A stretch of DNA of 64,000 bases. Origin: Neurospora intermedia (Eukaryota > Ascomycota > Sordariomycetes > Sordariales > Sordariaceae). The stretch spans positions 496,001-560,000 of the forward strand of contig BTPP01000006.1 in assembly GCA_037102815.1 (NCBI GenBank), in the 5' to 3' direction. The position numbers were made by a program, and so were the translations under genes. This document shows positions 1 through 13,119 of the stretch, piece by piece; position 1 is the first letter of the stretch, and each line of letters opens with the position of its first letter. Under the pieces are notes generated by a model. It was not told the DNA's origin. It was given only the letters and a program-made list of their open reading frames with translations, and did no database searches.

Positions 1-1150
1 GCCCTCCCTCCTCAAAATTCCTTCGGTAATATATATCAAATTATTATCGATATATACCGTCGCTATTACTTTAGCGTTTTAATAGAGCGCACCGATTATT
101 TCCTTAAAACTTCTATACTATAGTAAATTGGTATAAGGATTCCCTAATATATAGTATTATATTATAATTACGCCTAACTATTAAAATAAACGCCTTCGAA
201 TCCTTATAAGAAACAACGTATAACTACTAAGAAGTTCGCGCCCGACTATCCCTTCCGTATTATCGTCCAATCCCTCAAGAAGAATAACTACAATTATATT
301 ATATAAGCGAAGGACTGTACGTACAAAGGGTATCCTCTATTGCGCTAACTGGGCGGTTATTTAATATTCCGTACTAGGTCGTTAACCGACAAGGAAATCA
401 ACTATATTAATAGTCTCCTTACGTAATAGGAGCTAACTATACGTACTATCTACGCGACGGTTAAAATTAAGCTTCTATACTACCTATTTATATATAAGGA
501 TTTAGATAATAACCGGTAATAATTATATAGGGAAGAAAGAGGGGGTTATTAAAATACCTAGGCATTTATTCGTCTATTCGAAACCTATAAGCCTATTATA
601 ATTAAATATATAAACTTTAATTACTATAATTAGGGAGATAGCGATAGGGATAACGACTAGGATAAAGAGCCTAATATATTACACTATACTCTCTAGCTTA
701 TAAGAAAGTAATAGAGACTATAGAAGCGATATTTATATTATTTACTACTCGATACTATATATAAAACTAATCGGTATTACATACCAACTATATAGGGTAT
801 TGTACTAACTTCTAAAAAATCGTTAATACTAGTCTTTCAAATAGTATTCAATAACGAGAGGAATAAAGGGTTTAACTAATTAATTAAATATATTAAAAAG
901 ACTACTCACGAATTCAATATCCCTACGCCGACCGTAATTATTACCGACGGTAACGCCTAGTTTATTAGAGCTATTAATCGAATATTCCTAATTACCTAAT
1001 ATTAATAATACGTATAGTATATGAATTATAATATTATTAAATACCTTAAAGATAATTGGGAGTATATAGTATAAAATAATAATAATTTTACTAAGTAATT
1101 CGAGGAGGATTTGAATAGCGATAAAAACTCCTTTAAATCTTTAACTAATT
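1..1150 (+). pseudogene. MULE-A copy A1, transposase 5' half (RIP relic)
   Basis: Remains of a Mutator-like (MULE) transposase, which would cut and paste its own element. The stretch aligns base for base with 24703-25815 in the complete copy A2, so about 490 bp of the element (terminal repeat, promoter, start codon) lie left of the window. Near 765 the translation reads IYKTNRY, the MULE catalytic-core signature, and near 935-960 it reads VIITDGNA, the block around the second catalytic Asp. Many TAA and TAG codons replace CAA and CAG, so no product is possible. The reading stops at about 1150, where D1 is inserted, and resumes at 15728. I am confident of the family and of the split, because A2 gives the uninterrupted sequence. 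Confidence 0.8.
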
Positions 1151-1640
1151 CTACTAGTAACTACATAGCAGCCGGACCCCCATCTGGACATACCATCGCG
1201 CGACAGTCCTTCGACGGTCCATAGCTCTTTCCGGTACTTCAGTGAAAAACCAACTCGACACAGTTACTTAGAGTTCGCCGTCCTAAGACCGTAGGTTTCA
1301 ATCTACATTTGGCAGGTCAAACCCAATACTCAGTAGTCTAGGGCAAGAGTTCGCGCAAACTCACACTCGGTCCCGAAGGTTGCTAGATATATTAGGAAAT
1401 TGCGATTAATTATATATAGGAACGTACAATTAGTGCCCTAGACTATACGGATTACTCTACGGACCTACTATAGCTACCTACCCCCAATCCTACTGACCCC
1501 ACGGCTCCTACTGCCCCCCCCCCGCCACGCTTCCGCCTACCCGGCGCTACAACGCACAACCTACCCCAATTCCAATACTATACCGCTACCCGGCCCGCCC
1601 GGCGGCCGGCGCTACGCGCCGGTAATAGGATACAATAATA
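1151..1640. other. Left terminal region of D1, GC-balanced
   Basis: There is no gene. The segment 1151-1380 and the C/G-rich segment 1480-1615 are far less AT-rich than their surroundings and lightly mutated. At 1272-1303 a motif ccgtcctaagaccgtagg occurs that returns at 15548-15565 in the right end with one change, in the same direction. Bound repeats near the ends are typical of CACTA elements. The C-run near 1507-1520 is low complexity. Confidence 0.4.
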
Positions 1641-1699
1641 TATAGAAATAGAATGCATAGAATACTTCAAATTATCTATTGAAATACTATAATCAATCG

Positions 1700-2835
1700 A
1701 ATCTATAAGTACAACGAAATAATACATTTGCACCGCACTACACTTACAATACCTAACTGCCGTAGGTGCTAGTATTTTATCTTATAGATAGTTATTAGAC
1801 TTCTAATATTGTATATTAGAGAATTAATTTAATATAATAGTATTGTGCACTATAAATTATTATATACGTTAGTAATATTAGTAGTCGGATTAGTAATAAA
1901 ATAGATGAGACGAAATAGTAGAAATTAGGACTGAGCCTATTATTAATACTTACTCGTTTAGACGAGTATATCAGACTAGTTATAATTTAAATTCCTAGGT
2001 ATAAATTTACTTATTAGAAGTATAGATAACTACTATTATTATATATTATATAGTACTAATATTATTAAATAGGGACTCCGAAATATATAGATTAATATTA
2101 GTAATAGTAAAGATCTATATTAAAATAATATCCCAATTTACCTAGGCCTATATAGGCTAATAGCCGCTTTTATTATAGTCTTTAAACTTCGAAATATCGA
2201 TAATATAAATATAGTCTATTTATAAAATTGGAAGACCGACGATAATAGATTTATAGGTATCCTTAACTATTAGTACTTCTAGATAGGAAATAGCCTATTT
2301 AGTAGGTACTACTTTAGTTAGTATAAGGAAAATGCGATATTTGTTTATATAGGCTTACTTATATATAAAAATATAATTTATGTAGCCGAAACTATCGATA
2401 ATATTTCTATACCGGATATAGTCTCTTAGGTTAAAGGTGTATCGTTTAAAGGTCTTAGTATACGAATAGTTAGCTTCTATTCTATCTACGATATTATATA
2501 ATATAGTATAATATAGATATTGGATATCGTAATGTAATGACTGGCGTTATATTTATTACTCTAACCGCTACGAAACTGCCTATATAGCGTTCGTCCGGAA
2601 TTTAATATACTCTAACCGATTAAATATATTAACTAATTATAATTACTACTATAAAATAACAATAAGGATATAGGATATAAATATATATAGGATATAGGAT
2701 AGGGATAGTACTACTTACTCGTCCGAAAATAATACCTTACTATTATATTATATAATACTAAACCTAAAGATTATATATAGTATACCATAACCTTTATAAT
2801 ATACTTAAATTAGGGCGCGGTGAAATATATTTAGT
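1700..2835 (-). pseudogene. D1 transposase relic, 3' portion (probable)
   Basis: This is the minus-strand continuation of the transposase relic at 5981-9872, cut off from it by MULE-F. The translation from about 2600 leftwards includes IVDRIEANYSYTKTF and a Tyr/Lys-rich stretch with stops only at TAA and TAG. I could not recognise a diagnostic motif. The assignment rests on strand, on mutation pattern and on the exact 8 bp duplication around MULE-F, which shows that 2835 and 5981 were once adjacent. It could also include 3' untranslated DNA. Confidence 0.4.
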
Positions 2836-2843
2836 ATTTGCTT

Positions 2844-2890
2844 GAGTTAACTTGCCGACACGCACTAAAAACTTATAGGCACGCACTTTT
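2844..2890. repeat. MULE-F left terminal inverted repeat
   Basis: 47 bp starting GAGTTAACTTGCCG. It is the reverse complement of 5926-5972 apart from one T/C difference (CTTATAGG here, CTTACAGG there). It is preceded by the target duplication ATTTGCTT at 2836-2843. Confidence 0.95.
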
Positions 2891-3193
2891 CAGAAAAATG
2901 GGGCCAGTGCAGCTGATGACACCTGACATCGTAAATCCCGTTTTTACCCGCAAAATTTCGTCTTTTCAATGCACGCAACATCCCTTCTAACTTGGTTATT
3001 TCTTTTACTCTTTTTCACACGGCTATTTGCACCAGCACTTTGCACTACACTGCACTGCACTGCACGCAATTACACTACACCCATCTATACCACCTACATC
3101 AATTGTATCTACCACCTCAACGTACGTTTAATCGTCGTATTCAATTAATTTTTATCGCATTCAATTAATTTTTGTACTAATCAACTACTACAG
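2891..3193 (+). promoter_or_regulatory. MULE-F 5' leader, block shared with MULE-A
   Basis: Non-coding leader between the left terminal repeat and the transposase ATG. A block (gatgacacctgacat, then a stretch around tttttacccgcaaa, then ttttcacacgg) is also found in the same order in MULE-A2 at about 24283-24400 and in the MULE-A derivative at 48606-49017, although the outer terminal repeats of the two families differ. Conserved placement ahead of the start codon suggests promoter or transposase-binding sequence. At 3036-3065 a short cactgca repeat is present. Confidence 0.4.
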
Positions 3194-5757
3194 ATGCCCT
3201 CTACCAAGCGCCCTCGTCGCACGTTGCACTCCTCTATCGAAACCTTCGCCTCTAACGATGCCTTCGACCCCTCTATCACTTGGTCTATCCTAATAGATAA
3301 CCCCTTCTTTTCTCTCGACCCTATTGACGATTATAATAAATTGTTCACCTACCTTGTTGATCTTTGCCGTCGTTACCGATTTAGTATAGTTACCCAACGT
3401 ACTTAGAAGTTTAAGAAGCCGGGCTACGAAGAGGATAGGACTATCATTAAGTAGGTATACTACTACGACTATATAGACCACCGCCCACTAATCGTCGCTA
3501 ACGAATATTCAAAGTGATAGTCTATATTACGAAAGAAGGTACGATACTATCCCTTTAAAGTAGTATTCCAAATTAAGAAGCGTATAGGGTGGAAGTAGAC
3601 TACCCGGACTATAAACCTAATATACGAAGGCTACCCTCTATTGCGTACGTTAAAAAGCTATATTATATTTTGTACTAAGGTATAGGGTTATAAGGTTAAT
3701 CCGGAAGCGAATCGCTTCTTTAAGAACCTCTTATTACAACAGGACCTTACAATACGTACAATCCTCGCTATAGTTAAAGAAAAATACCCTAAGATTCCTT
3801 AGACTTATAGTAACTTCAATAATATACGCTAGACGGCACGGTATAATATGAAATAAGGATATAATAATATATAGTTATTTATTAAGCAGTTAGATAACGA
3901 TTTCGAGAGTAAAGCTCTCTATTATATCTACTTTAATTTTAAGGGGGATAAGGATAAGGATACGTTGCATTATATATTCTAGTTAATTAACCGCTAGCGC
4001 CGGATATAAATAAGGTTCCTATATACTATCTTAATTAATACTACGTATAAGACTAACCATTACTATCTCCTATATATTTAAGGCGTAATTCTTACCCCCG
4101 AGCGAACTTTATATTAGTATTTTAAGTAATATTTAATAACGAGAGGGAGGAGGGGTTTAACTTTTTAACTTAGTATATTAAAGAAGTAATTAACGGGCTC
4201 AAAATCCCTTACCCTACGGTAATTATAACCGACGGCAACCCCTAACTTATTAGAACGATTAATAAGACCTTCCCTAATATATAATAATAACGTTGTATAT
4301 AGTATATTAATTATAATATTATTAATTACCTTAAAAAGGACTAAATAGTATATAAGTAGTCTATATTTTCTCCTAACTCTAACTACGATATTAAATAGTA
4401 TAATAAAAAGGATCTTAAAGATTTAAAACAATACAATACCCGGGTTACAATAACTACTAGAACTAAGGCGGGATTCAATCCTTTACTAAATGAAATTACT
4501 AATATAAAGTCCGTACTATTCTTTATATAGCAATATATAATCTACTCCTCTAATATTACAGAGTTCACCCGTACTTAGTCTATTCTACGCCGCTAATTTA
4601 GGAATATATAGGAAGACGTAGTCTTATAGATTAAGGAGAAGTTTTTGCCTTATAAAGAGGAGTAGGTAAACTACTTTATTAAGAATTACTTCAATTAAGG
4701 ATAAAGAATAATATTACTAAATAAAGCTAATAATAACTTTCTTAAGAATTATAGTCTATTAGTTCGTAGTAGGTTAATTGAATTCTATAAAACTTATTTC
4801 TAGTATATAAATTATTATTATAAGGTATATATTAATTTATTAGCGAAGTTTAATAATCGTATACGTATAAAGTAGGTTAACTGCGAGTAGATAGGTAATT
4901 GCCCGTATAAATTATCTACGTAAGTACTTAATCTTATAGATTATTAATACTATAAATTCAACGTAATACTACCCTCTATACGGTTGAAGCTCCCTAATAC
5001 CCCTCTCAAACCTTATATAAGGAGTTTTAGAGCCTAGTACGGATTACCTTATACCTATAAAATAGAGGTATTATTAAAGGAGGGTAAGACGGCCCTAGTA
5101 ACTAAGGAAGCTTACTATCTATTCTAGTACTTATATTAACGACGTATAAATTATTATTTATACTCCGAATAATTCTTATACTAAATACTATATTAAGATA
5201 CGGTAGATAAATACCTTAGATTTAAGCCGGCCGCTAGAGTAATACCTAAAGGCCGCCCGCGCAAGTAAGGCGGTCCATTCAATAAGCTTATATTTATTAT
5301 ACTATTATCTAATTCAACCTCTACCCGTACCCGTACTCGTACTCGTATACTAATTGCGCTAAAGGGTAAATTACGTAACCCGGGTACTATATAAGCTTTA
5401 GCGCGCTGTAACTACTCCCAATACGAGATAGGGCCTAGTATTGAAGATCTGGATGCCCGAGATGAGGTACGTAGTTGTATCGAGGTAGTTAATAACGATA
5501 AGGGTAAGGAGGAGGAGGATAACGAATTGGGGAAATATTAGGAGGCGAGGGCAAGGGAGTAAATAGCGAAAGAGAGAGAGGGAGGAGGGGAGAGAGAGAG
5601 GGAGAGGGAGAGGGAGAGAAATAAGGCTATAAAATTATCGTTAAATTCCTCCTTCCTCTCTGAGCTCTTTAACGATATCTCTAAGCTTTTTAATCTACTA
5701 AATGTAAGCTTTAAATTATTAAATATAAATATTTAGAATATAGTAGTATAATACAAA
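3194..5757 (+). pseudogene. MULE-F transposase (RIP relic)
   Basis: A Mutator-like transposase, the enzyme that would mobilise this element. The start at 3194 is chosen because the frame stays open for 70 codons (MPSTKRPRRTLHSSIETF at the N-terminus) right after the shared leader. From 3404 on, the same frame is broken by TAG/TAA where Gln is expected. Landmarks: a TYKTNHYYL core near 4045-4075, in which the expected first catalytic Asp is Asn; TPERTL near 4098; VIITDGNP at 4220-4243, with the second Asp intact; then a Cys/His-poor C-terminal part with GRPRK-GGPF near 5250-5280 and an Arg-Thr repeat at 5325-5352. RIP damage is light in the first 100 codons and heavy afterwards. It cannot make active protein. 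The family assignment is firm. Confidence 0.85.
5569..5622 (+). repeat. GA-rich purine tract in MULE-F gene
   Basis: A run of GAGAGAGG/GGGAGAG units on the plus strand, within the Glu/Arg-rich C-terminal codons of the transposase (ERERERERE-type reading). It is low complexity, and its purine content makes it immune to C-to-T change on this strand. Confidence 0.8.
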
Positions 5758-5925
5758 CTGTTTTAAGCCCCTCAATACTACGAGAGTATCGCCAGATTGG
5801 CGTTATCAGATTTGCTTGTACAGGGCGTTTACAGGGGATTTACTAGGTTGACCCACATCAAGACATTGATAATCACGATTTTTACACCCAAAACGACATA
5901 TTTTACATGTCAGTTGCCAGACCCC

Positions 5926-5972
5926 AAAAGTGCGTGCCTGTAAGTTTTTAGTGCGTGTCGGCAAGTTAACTC
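5926..5972. repeat. MULE-F right terminal inverted repeat
   Basis: 47 bp ending CAAGTTAACTC, the reverse complement of 2844-2890 apart from one base. It is followed directly by the target duplication ATTTGCTT at 5973-5980. Confidence 0.95.
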
Positions 5973-5980
5973 ATTTGCTT

Positions 5981-8900
5981 AGAGGTTAGCGGCAGATAGT
6001 ATAGCTAGCCAGTATCGCGGTTAATTCCAATTGTAATAGGGTAGCGAATTCTCTTTATAATATCGATTTTAAATTTACTAAACACTATTGGGCAATAATA
6101 CGTATCGTCTACCGAATAATCGATATTAAATTTATTATTGTTATCGCCGTTGCTATTACCATTACTATCTATAAGACTAATTCTAATTTACTCCTTTCAA
6201 TATAGCAATTTCTCGAAAATACTAAGCGTCTACTTAATTAAATTATTAATTTGGCGTATTAGCGTAGGGTTGGATAGGGCGAAGGCATTTAGTATAATGA
6301 AACGGATTATATAGACGATACACTCGTATTGGAGGATAAATTTCTCGATATCTCGGCTATTAATCGTTTCGGCTATCTTTTTAAGGTACCTAAAAGTTAT
6401 TATTATTATTAATTTAAATTAATTTATATTATTAGTAATGCGCCGGGCTTTTAAATCTATACGGTATATAATGTATAGCGGGCGGTATTAGAATTTTCCA
6501 ATGCTAAGACTTATTAGCTTATAATTTTTAAGGGTACTATAAAATTAATTTACTTATAATACTTTTCTTCTACTAAAATATTTAATAGAGCTAGGGGACT
6601 ATATTCTTCGTAAATATCGTTGTAATATATACTAATATAGACGTTCAGTCGAAGCGCCTTCCTAATATACTCCTTTATACGCTTGGGTAAATTAATCGCT
6701 TTAGCTATTACTTCGGCTATAGGGGTATATTAATCGCTATTATTATTATCGTCGATTGCTATATCTATATCCTTATTATTATTATTAATATTAATTACTT
6801 ATAATTAGGCTATAGAAGACCGCCTAGAGGACCGTATTAATAATCTTCTAGATAAAACCTCTAATAGTAACCCGGTTGGTCGAGCCTTTATTTTAAAGGC
6901 TTCGGTTCTAGGATTCCTAGCGGTACCTTCTACTATAGCCTAGTATATTACTATATACTATTATTTCCTAATAAGGACGATATTATTGAATTATTTATAC
7001 TATTCTTAGCTATTTCTAATACTTATTAATACCGAATTACGACGAGCTATTATTACTAAAGTATTAGGTATAGTTTTAATATAATACTCGTTACTCGGAT
7101 TGGGTTATTTTTTACCCAAAATTTCTTTCTATACTTCTAGGATATATAGATTGAAATAATCTTTATCCAACTATACCTTGAAGAGAAGAAGTGTAATAAT
7201 TAACTATTTACTATAAACAAATAGTTCGTAGCTCTTAAAATAATATTTTAGTAATAGTATAGCGCTCTAGTTAGGGGGGAATAGCTACTTCTATAGTGTC
7301 TAGCAATATTCGAACTTTAATTTAGGGATTAAGAATACATTTATTAATATCTTATAGACGTATACAGCTATACCTTTAAATTCGGAATAAGTAGGATCGG
7401 GTAGACGGGTTATAATAATATCTAAACCCGGCGTTAAATCGAATAATACTAGCCGAGTCTTACTAATACCCTATTATATTTAATAGGCCTTTTTGTCCCC
7501 TTTCTTTCGTATATTATTTTCTAGCTCATACCTCATTTAGATATATTAATAATAAAACCGGTTAATATCCGGTATTTAATCTTTAATAATATTCTATTTA
7601 TTAATAATATAGTCTCGGCTAATAAAGTAAAAGCGACAGAATTTCAAACCAGCAGTACTAACAACGCTAGAATTCTTATCCTATTGAAGCATATTATTAA
7701 TATAATATATTATGAATATTAATACGACCGTTGGCTTACTTTTAATATCCATTATAACACCCTAGTCCAAGGGTATTAAACAACCTATTATATTAATAAC
7801 GGCCTCGAAGTTGGATACATACGGTCCAAGTATTATAGGGAAAATATTAGTATTTCTAGAACGATTTCCCAATAGTAGGGAAATTGGCGATTAATATATT
7901 CCTATAACCGACCGACGAATATTATAGTAAATACTAAAACTGTGAATAAAGGTAATTATTAAACAATTTAGTACTTCTAATATAGGATTATTTACCCTAT
8001 CCTAGTATTACTTAAAGATTTCCCGGCTATATATTTCAAGTTTAAGCTAGGCCCTAAGATGTAGTATTAATATTAAAGGAATAATCTTCCTAGCTAGGAG
8101 GTCGGTATTATTATCGCCGGGTCCTACTTTCTGCTCTATAGTACTTTTTAATACTCGAATCTTCTATAAAGCCCGCCTAATTAAATAGTACCTCCTCTTT
8201 CTTAGGTTTTTAAATATAGTACTATACTTTTGAAAAAGCTTTCTAAATTTCTTTCTTTTCTTATTTAAAACTTTAATTAATAGACTAGAGTTATTTAATA
8301 TATCGCTATCGAAATAATTTACCTATACTAGTATAAAGCTATCGGTAAGGTACTAGGGGATTTAATATTCCTATTTTAAATATAATACTAATTCGTAGTT
8401 TTTGAATTCATTATTGACTTATACGCCAAAACTAATACTAGGAAATTCGTCATTAATATCTTCGATTATCAAATATTCTTATACTATAAGCGTCACCTCC
8501 CCTAAAAAATCTATAAAATCGCTAGTATAATTCTCGCCTATAGTTTTTATACGGTTAATATATAATATATAGTTTAAGTAGTCCTTTAGAAATTGATAAG
8601 GGCAATTTAAATCGTTAATATTATTAAGGTAGTAGAAATATATAAAATTGGAGGGGAAAATAGCTTTACCTATATCTTTTAAATTTAAAGTTCGATTATT
8701 GCTAATAAAATACGTATATTAGCCAAATATTGTACAGATTAAACTCGATTAATATAATATATAGTACAATTCTATCGGGTTGTTAATAAAGTAGGCTATA
8801 TTCCTATATATTTTAGTAGCGGTATTAGAGTTTAAGAATATTTGAAATAATAACTTTGGGTCTATAAAGTACAATAGTACTAGGATTATATTTACATCGT

Positions 8901-9872
8901 CTAATTCTTCGATTATAATAGATTTAAAGACTATTTTTTATTATTATTATTATTATTACTATTATTATTATATATACTTTGCCTCTTCCCGCTTGCGAGT
9001 GGCCGAATTAATCTTGATTTTGGCTACTTGTAATAGAATATTAGTGACCTATATATCTAATAAAGGCAGCCTTTTTTCGACCTTCCCTTTTAGTATCCTA
9101 ACTTACTTTAGTAGTAGTTAAATAACTAGGATCGGTTTCCTATCTTATCCGTATAATGTGCCTAAGATTTGTAATAATATTATATATTACTTACGAGATA
9201 TACGACTAGTATAGGCGTATAACCCTAAGGCTAATTAAAAAGTAGAAAGTTCTATATACTAATTGTAGTAATAGTAGATTAAAATAGATATATTAATAAT
9301 ACGGCCTTCGGCGGGTTTAGGAATTTTAGTAAAAGCGGATTATTATTTATCTACCTACGTATTAATAAGGTCTTTATTAATGAAGTCTTTATCGAAAGGA
9401 ATAGTGTTAAATCTTTAATTGTTAAAATCCCGCTTAATATATTTTAGATTAAGATATAGTTAGTCTTTATCAAATCTAGCGGGTAAATTATTATAATCTC
9501 TACTATCGATTATTAAATTTGTAAGTTTAGTTCGAAGTATTATATTTTAATCGATAGTACTTATACTAGGTTAGTAATTAGTACGTAAAATGAAATTAAT
9601 ATAAACTAACCTTTATCTTTATCCTCTTCCCTATCTTCATTTTTATTCTCGTCCTCCTCTATACTAGATATAGTTATATCATTATTAAATAGTAGAGTAT
9701 AAGAATTGGCAAAGCTTAATAATTTTTAATATTGTACTTAGGGTCCCGGAAAGTTAGGTAAATTATAAAGTATATTATAATTACTATAACCGATTCTAAA
9801 TAGTATTTCATCGAAGTTAAATCGAATAGGGCCCGTACGAATAATATACTTAGGTACTTATAGGCCGGGCAT
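5981..9872 (-). pseudogene. D1 CACTA/EnSpm-like transposase (RIP relic)
   Basis: Leftward relic of a very large transposase. The start at 9872 gives MPGLYVPKYIIRTGPIRF and about 44 open codons. An acidic stretch (EEDENKNEDREEDKDK) follows near 9640, then LPARFDKDQLYLNLK near 9480-9440. Around 7860-7740 it reads LGPYVSNFEAVINIIGCLIP, then PTVVLIFIIYYINNMLQ, then STAGLKFCRFYFI at 7660-7620; around 7415-7376 it reads LDIIITRPPDPTYSEF. These match, with RIP changes, the pattern I know from large ascomycete Tnp2/EnSpm-type transposases (a D-M-P-Q-Q block, N-S-G, GCRFC, then PDP-HSE). Stops are TAA/TAG. Homology to 19137-19793 (D2) is clear in the N-terminal third. The superfamily name is less certain than the statement that it is a transposase. 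Confidence 0.6.
8938..8975. repeat. TTA/ATT microsatellite
   Basis: About twelve near-perfect TTA units inside the D1 transposase relic. On the minus strand they read as TAA codons, which may once have been a CAA (poly-Gln) or AAT run. Confidence 0.7.
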
Positions 9873-10779
9873 CTTAACTAAATATCTTATTTAAAGTTAT
9901 TGTTAAATCGATACAGGCTCGTAGATATAGAAAGGAAATTAGTAAGGGGAAGAAATTGTATAGGAATTGCCAAAACAAAGAAACCTCTTGGATTAAGGAA
10001 TTTTATTATAAATTACATACTACGTCATATAACTATTCACTAACTAAATATTAATAGCAAACATTAAGCAAATAAATATAGAATATAGTACCGTAAGTAA
10101 GTAATTAGCACCCTTCATCTTAAATATTAAATTATATTATTTTATATTTTAATAATATAGAATTAATAGTATAAGTCGAGCAAAGTTAATATCTAACTCC
10201 TATTAGCTACTCTATTTACATTCCCCTACTAAGACCCGGTCTTAATCTTACATATAGGTAACCCCTGTATATAGATCCTACTACACTATAAGCCGCCTTC
10301 CCTATTAAGAATCTTATTAAACAATTAAATAATAAATAACCGAAATACTATTACTAATATTTACTACTATCGTTATTCACTAATATTAATAAATACCGCC
10401 CCGCTATTTCGTTTCGTCTTTTTAACCGCAAATATATAAATTCCTAAAAGTATTAGCGATATAGTAAAATAGAAGGTAGTAAAATAGAAAGCGGTAGAAG
10501 ACCCCGTACGTGCGATTACAAATCGCAAACGAAATCTCGAATCCCATTTACCTTTAAATATTTACCTTTCAAAAATCGCTAATACTTATATTCCTATCTT
10601 TATCCCTCCCCTCTTCTACTCCTTTTCTCAACCTTTTAGCCCAATTTATATATTAAAATCTTTAAATTTTTAAATCTTTAGAATCTCTATTGTAAATTGT
10701 ACTGCATCCCTCCCGTTGTATAGAACTGAAGTCTCTCTAACGGGATTAATCTACCCTTATTATAAATATATATTTATAT
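9873..10779. other. Divergent spacer between the two D1 genes
   Basis: No reading frame is recognisable. It lies between the 5' ends of the leftward transposase and the rightward Gln-rich gene, so it should have held both promoters. D2 has the same arrangement at 19794-20280. No specific element can be called. Confidence 0.35.
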
Positions 10780-12947
10780 ATATACTATTAATTACCATTA
10801 ATTAACTTCTACGTAAATATTTAACGTAGGTAGAGCCGATATTAACGATAGTAGTTAAGAAAATCGCGATTAATTTTTACGAAATAATAAGAATATAGAG
10901 GAAGATAAATTTAACGACTTTGATAATTAACGCCCTAAAGCACCTACTAAGAATCCTTTAATTATATTAGTAATTAACCTTTATTATACTATTACTAATT
11001 ATTTATAAATTTCTTAAAGATAAGATTAAGTAAGTAAACCCTTAATTAATCGACTTAAACCTAAATAATTCTAATATATTTGACTAGCATTGCTATACTT
11101 TATTACCCTACTATACTGGCAATAATCGTACGATACTATTAAAATAATTAGGATATTATATTAAATCTACTACAATTTTATCGATAGATCCCCTTTAAAA
11201 AGATAGTTAATAAATAAATATAATATTATATAGCCGTTATTATATTCAATATAAATAACCTATAGGTAATATATAATATAGACAGGGCTAATTTATACCC
11301 CTAAAACCCCAAGGCCAATTCGTTCCTCAAGACTTTTAAAATATTATACCCCCGGAATTTTAAAGTTAATTTATTCCTCAAAACTTTCGTAATCGAAGTA
11401 GAATACCTCCTCTTTAAAACTTTCGTAATTAAAGTAGTATACCCCCTCCCTAAGGTTTTTGCAATAGTTAAAGTAAAGGTACTATACCTCCTCCTCCCCC
11501 TCCTCTTCCTCCCTAAGGATAATAATATTACTTATAAAAGTAATAATTAAAAAACCGTCTACGAAATAACTATAGTATTACTAATACTACCGAAGAATTT
11601 TTAAATGTAGGACTCAACGATTTATTCGCCTATATTCAATAATTCAAATAATAAGACTAGGCTAATAAGGGGGTCCTAACTACTTAAGCGGCTATAATTA
11701 TTAATTTATTTATACCTACTACTACTACTATTAATTTACAAACTTATCTTCGTACTAATTTTCGTTTATTTATACCGGCTACTATTACTACGGATTTAAT
11801 TTCTACTAGCACTACTTTAAGAAAGTATATTGATAAGGCTTAGGGTTAGATAAGTTATATTAAATATATTAAAGAAGACGACCACTTGGCTTTTAAACTT
11901 AAAATTACCTTTAATATTTATTATACCGCTAATAAAACCTAATTCTATTATAGTTCTCAATCCTAAACTAGTAGTAATAACTAGCCCGACTCTCAATATA
12001 GCTTTTAATTTTACTATAGTACCCAATCCCAATCTAATAATAGTCGCAACTAGCCCGGCTCCCAGCCTAGTTCCTATTCCTAATATAGTACCCAATCCTA
12101 ATTACGGTCTAGCACTTAGTATAGTAGTAGTATATATAATAGTATACCTTATAGTTCTTAAGGTTCTTAAGGTTAGTTTCCCCAACCTAGATAGCCTTAC
12201 TAGGGCGGCGGTAAATACTAGTATAATAAATATAGGAATCTCTATAATATATATAGTAATTTATATAATTAATATAAATATTCATATAGCAGCCCTCAAT
12301 ATAGCAATTACTTTCAATATAGCGCCCCTCAATATAGCCGTCCTCAACCTAATAGTTATTTACAAAACTATTATTTATAAAGCGATTTTCGGTATAGCGC
12401 CCCTTAATTTAGTAGTCAATTTTTACTATTATAAACACCCGGTGGCAATCGTTAGTTAGGAAGCCGTAACTAAAGTAACAATAGATTCGGAAAGCTAATT
12501 CTTAATAACCTTAATTAACGCCTACTCGATGAGAGGTTTTTTAAATATTTCTTTACCCCTAGTCGTACTAATTTAATATCTTTAAAGGAATTAGGCGTAC
12601 CCTCCCGTATAGAAAACAACCCCATCGATACTAATATTAATAAATTAGAGGCAAATATTATATAATCCGTCCCCCCCAAAAAAATAAAGGAGGTTATTAA
12701 TAAAATCTATTAATAAATACATTAATATATATTTATATACTATTCGAATTAGTTTATTAATTAAGTAATTAAGTAAGCCGTACCTAATATCGATACCCGT
12801 ATATTTAAATTTCATCACCTTCGTATCTACGCTAAAGGTACTTATAAATCCTGGAAGAATAAATTCTTATAGGATAAACTATATACTTACTTTATTACTA
12901 TATTTAAAGACTACCCGCAGCTTCTGGAATTCGATTAAAATACAGTT

Positions 12948-12974
12948 CCCCTGGGCGGAGCCAAAGCCCAGGGG
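12948..12974 (-). other. Helitron N1 3'-terminal hairpin
   Basis: A perfect 9 bp stem CCCCTGGGC / GCCCAGGGG with a 9 nt loop, 9 bp from the element end. A hairpin close to the 3' end is a hallmark of Helitrons, where it serves in termination of strand transfer. The equivalent stems at 42434-42464 and 22513-22536 differ in sequence. Confidence 0.75.
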
Positions 12975-13007
12975 AGACAGAGAGACGCCCATACTTGATA
13001 TTTCTAG

Positions 13008-13048
<41 letters not shown>

Positions 13049-13050
<2 letters not shown>

Positions 13051-13119
13051 CTTAAAGCTGGATTGAACGTACAACCTTAGAAAAAGTAGTAATAGTAATA
13101 ACCATTAAGCCACTAAGCT
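13049..13119 (-). other. tRNA-like segment in Helitron N1
   Basis: On the minus strand TGGCTTAATGG (13112-13102) fits the RNA polymerase III A box and GTTCAATCC (13068-13060) fits the B box. They are 33 nt apart, as in tRNA genes. The flanking acceptor and T stems pair poorly, so this is at best a tRNA-derived relic such as a SINE head, not a working tRNA. The A-run at 13008-13048 directly follows its 3' side. The equivalent in N2 lies at about 49472-49545 and is more mutated. Confidence 0.3.

Larger units (their letters stand above)
2844..5972 (+). mobile_element. Complete MULE of family F, nested in D1
   Basis: A 3129 bp element with 47 bp terminal inverted repeats (2844-2890 and 5926-5972) that differ at one base, flanked by a perfect 8 bp target duplication ATTTGCTT (2836-2843 and 5973-5980). 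It contains one transposase gene reading rightward. Inverted repeats of this length with an 8-9 bp duplication are the known structure of Mutator-like transposons. The one mismatch between the ends is a C-to-T type change. Termini, gene and duplication agree, so the boundaries are exact to the base. Confidence 0.95.

Noticed and set aside
11817-12095. 92-codon open frame on the minus strand (Gly/Leu/Ile-rich)
   Set aside because: It is the shadow of the plus-strand Gln/Ser-rich reading; the plus frame shows repeat peptides and RIP-type stops, the minus frame shows only composition.
13049-13119. A functional tRNA gene
   Set aside because: A and B boxes are good but acceptor and T stems do not pair; kept only as a tRNA-like relic.
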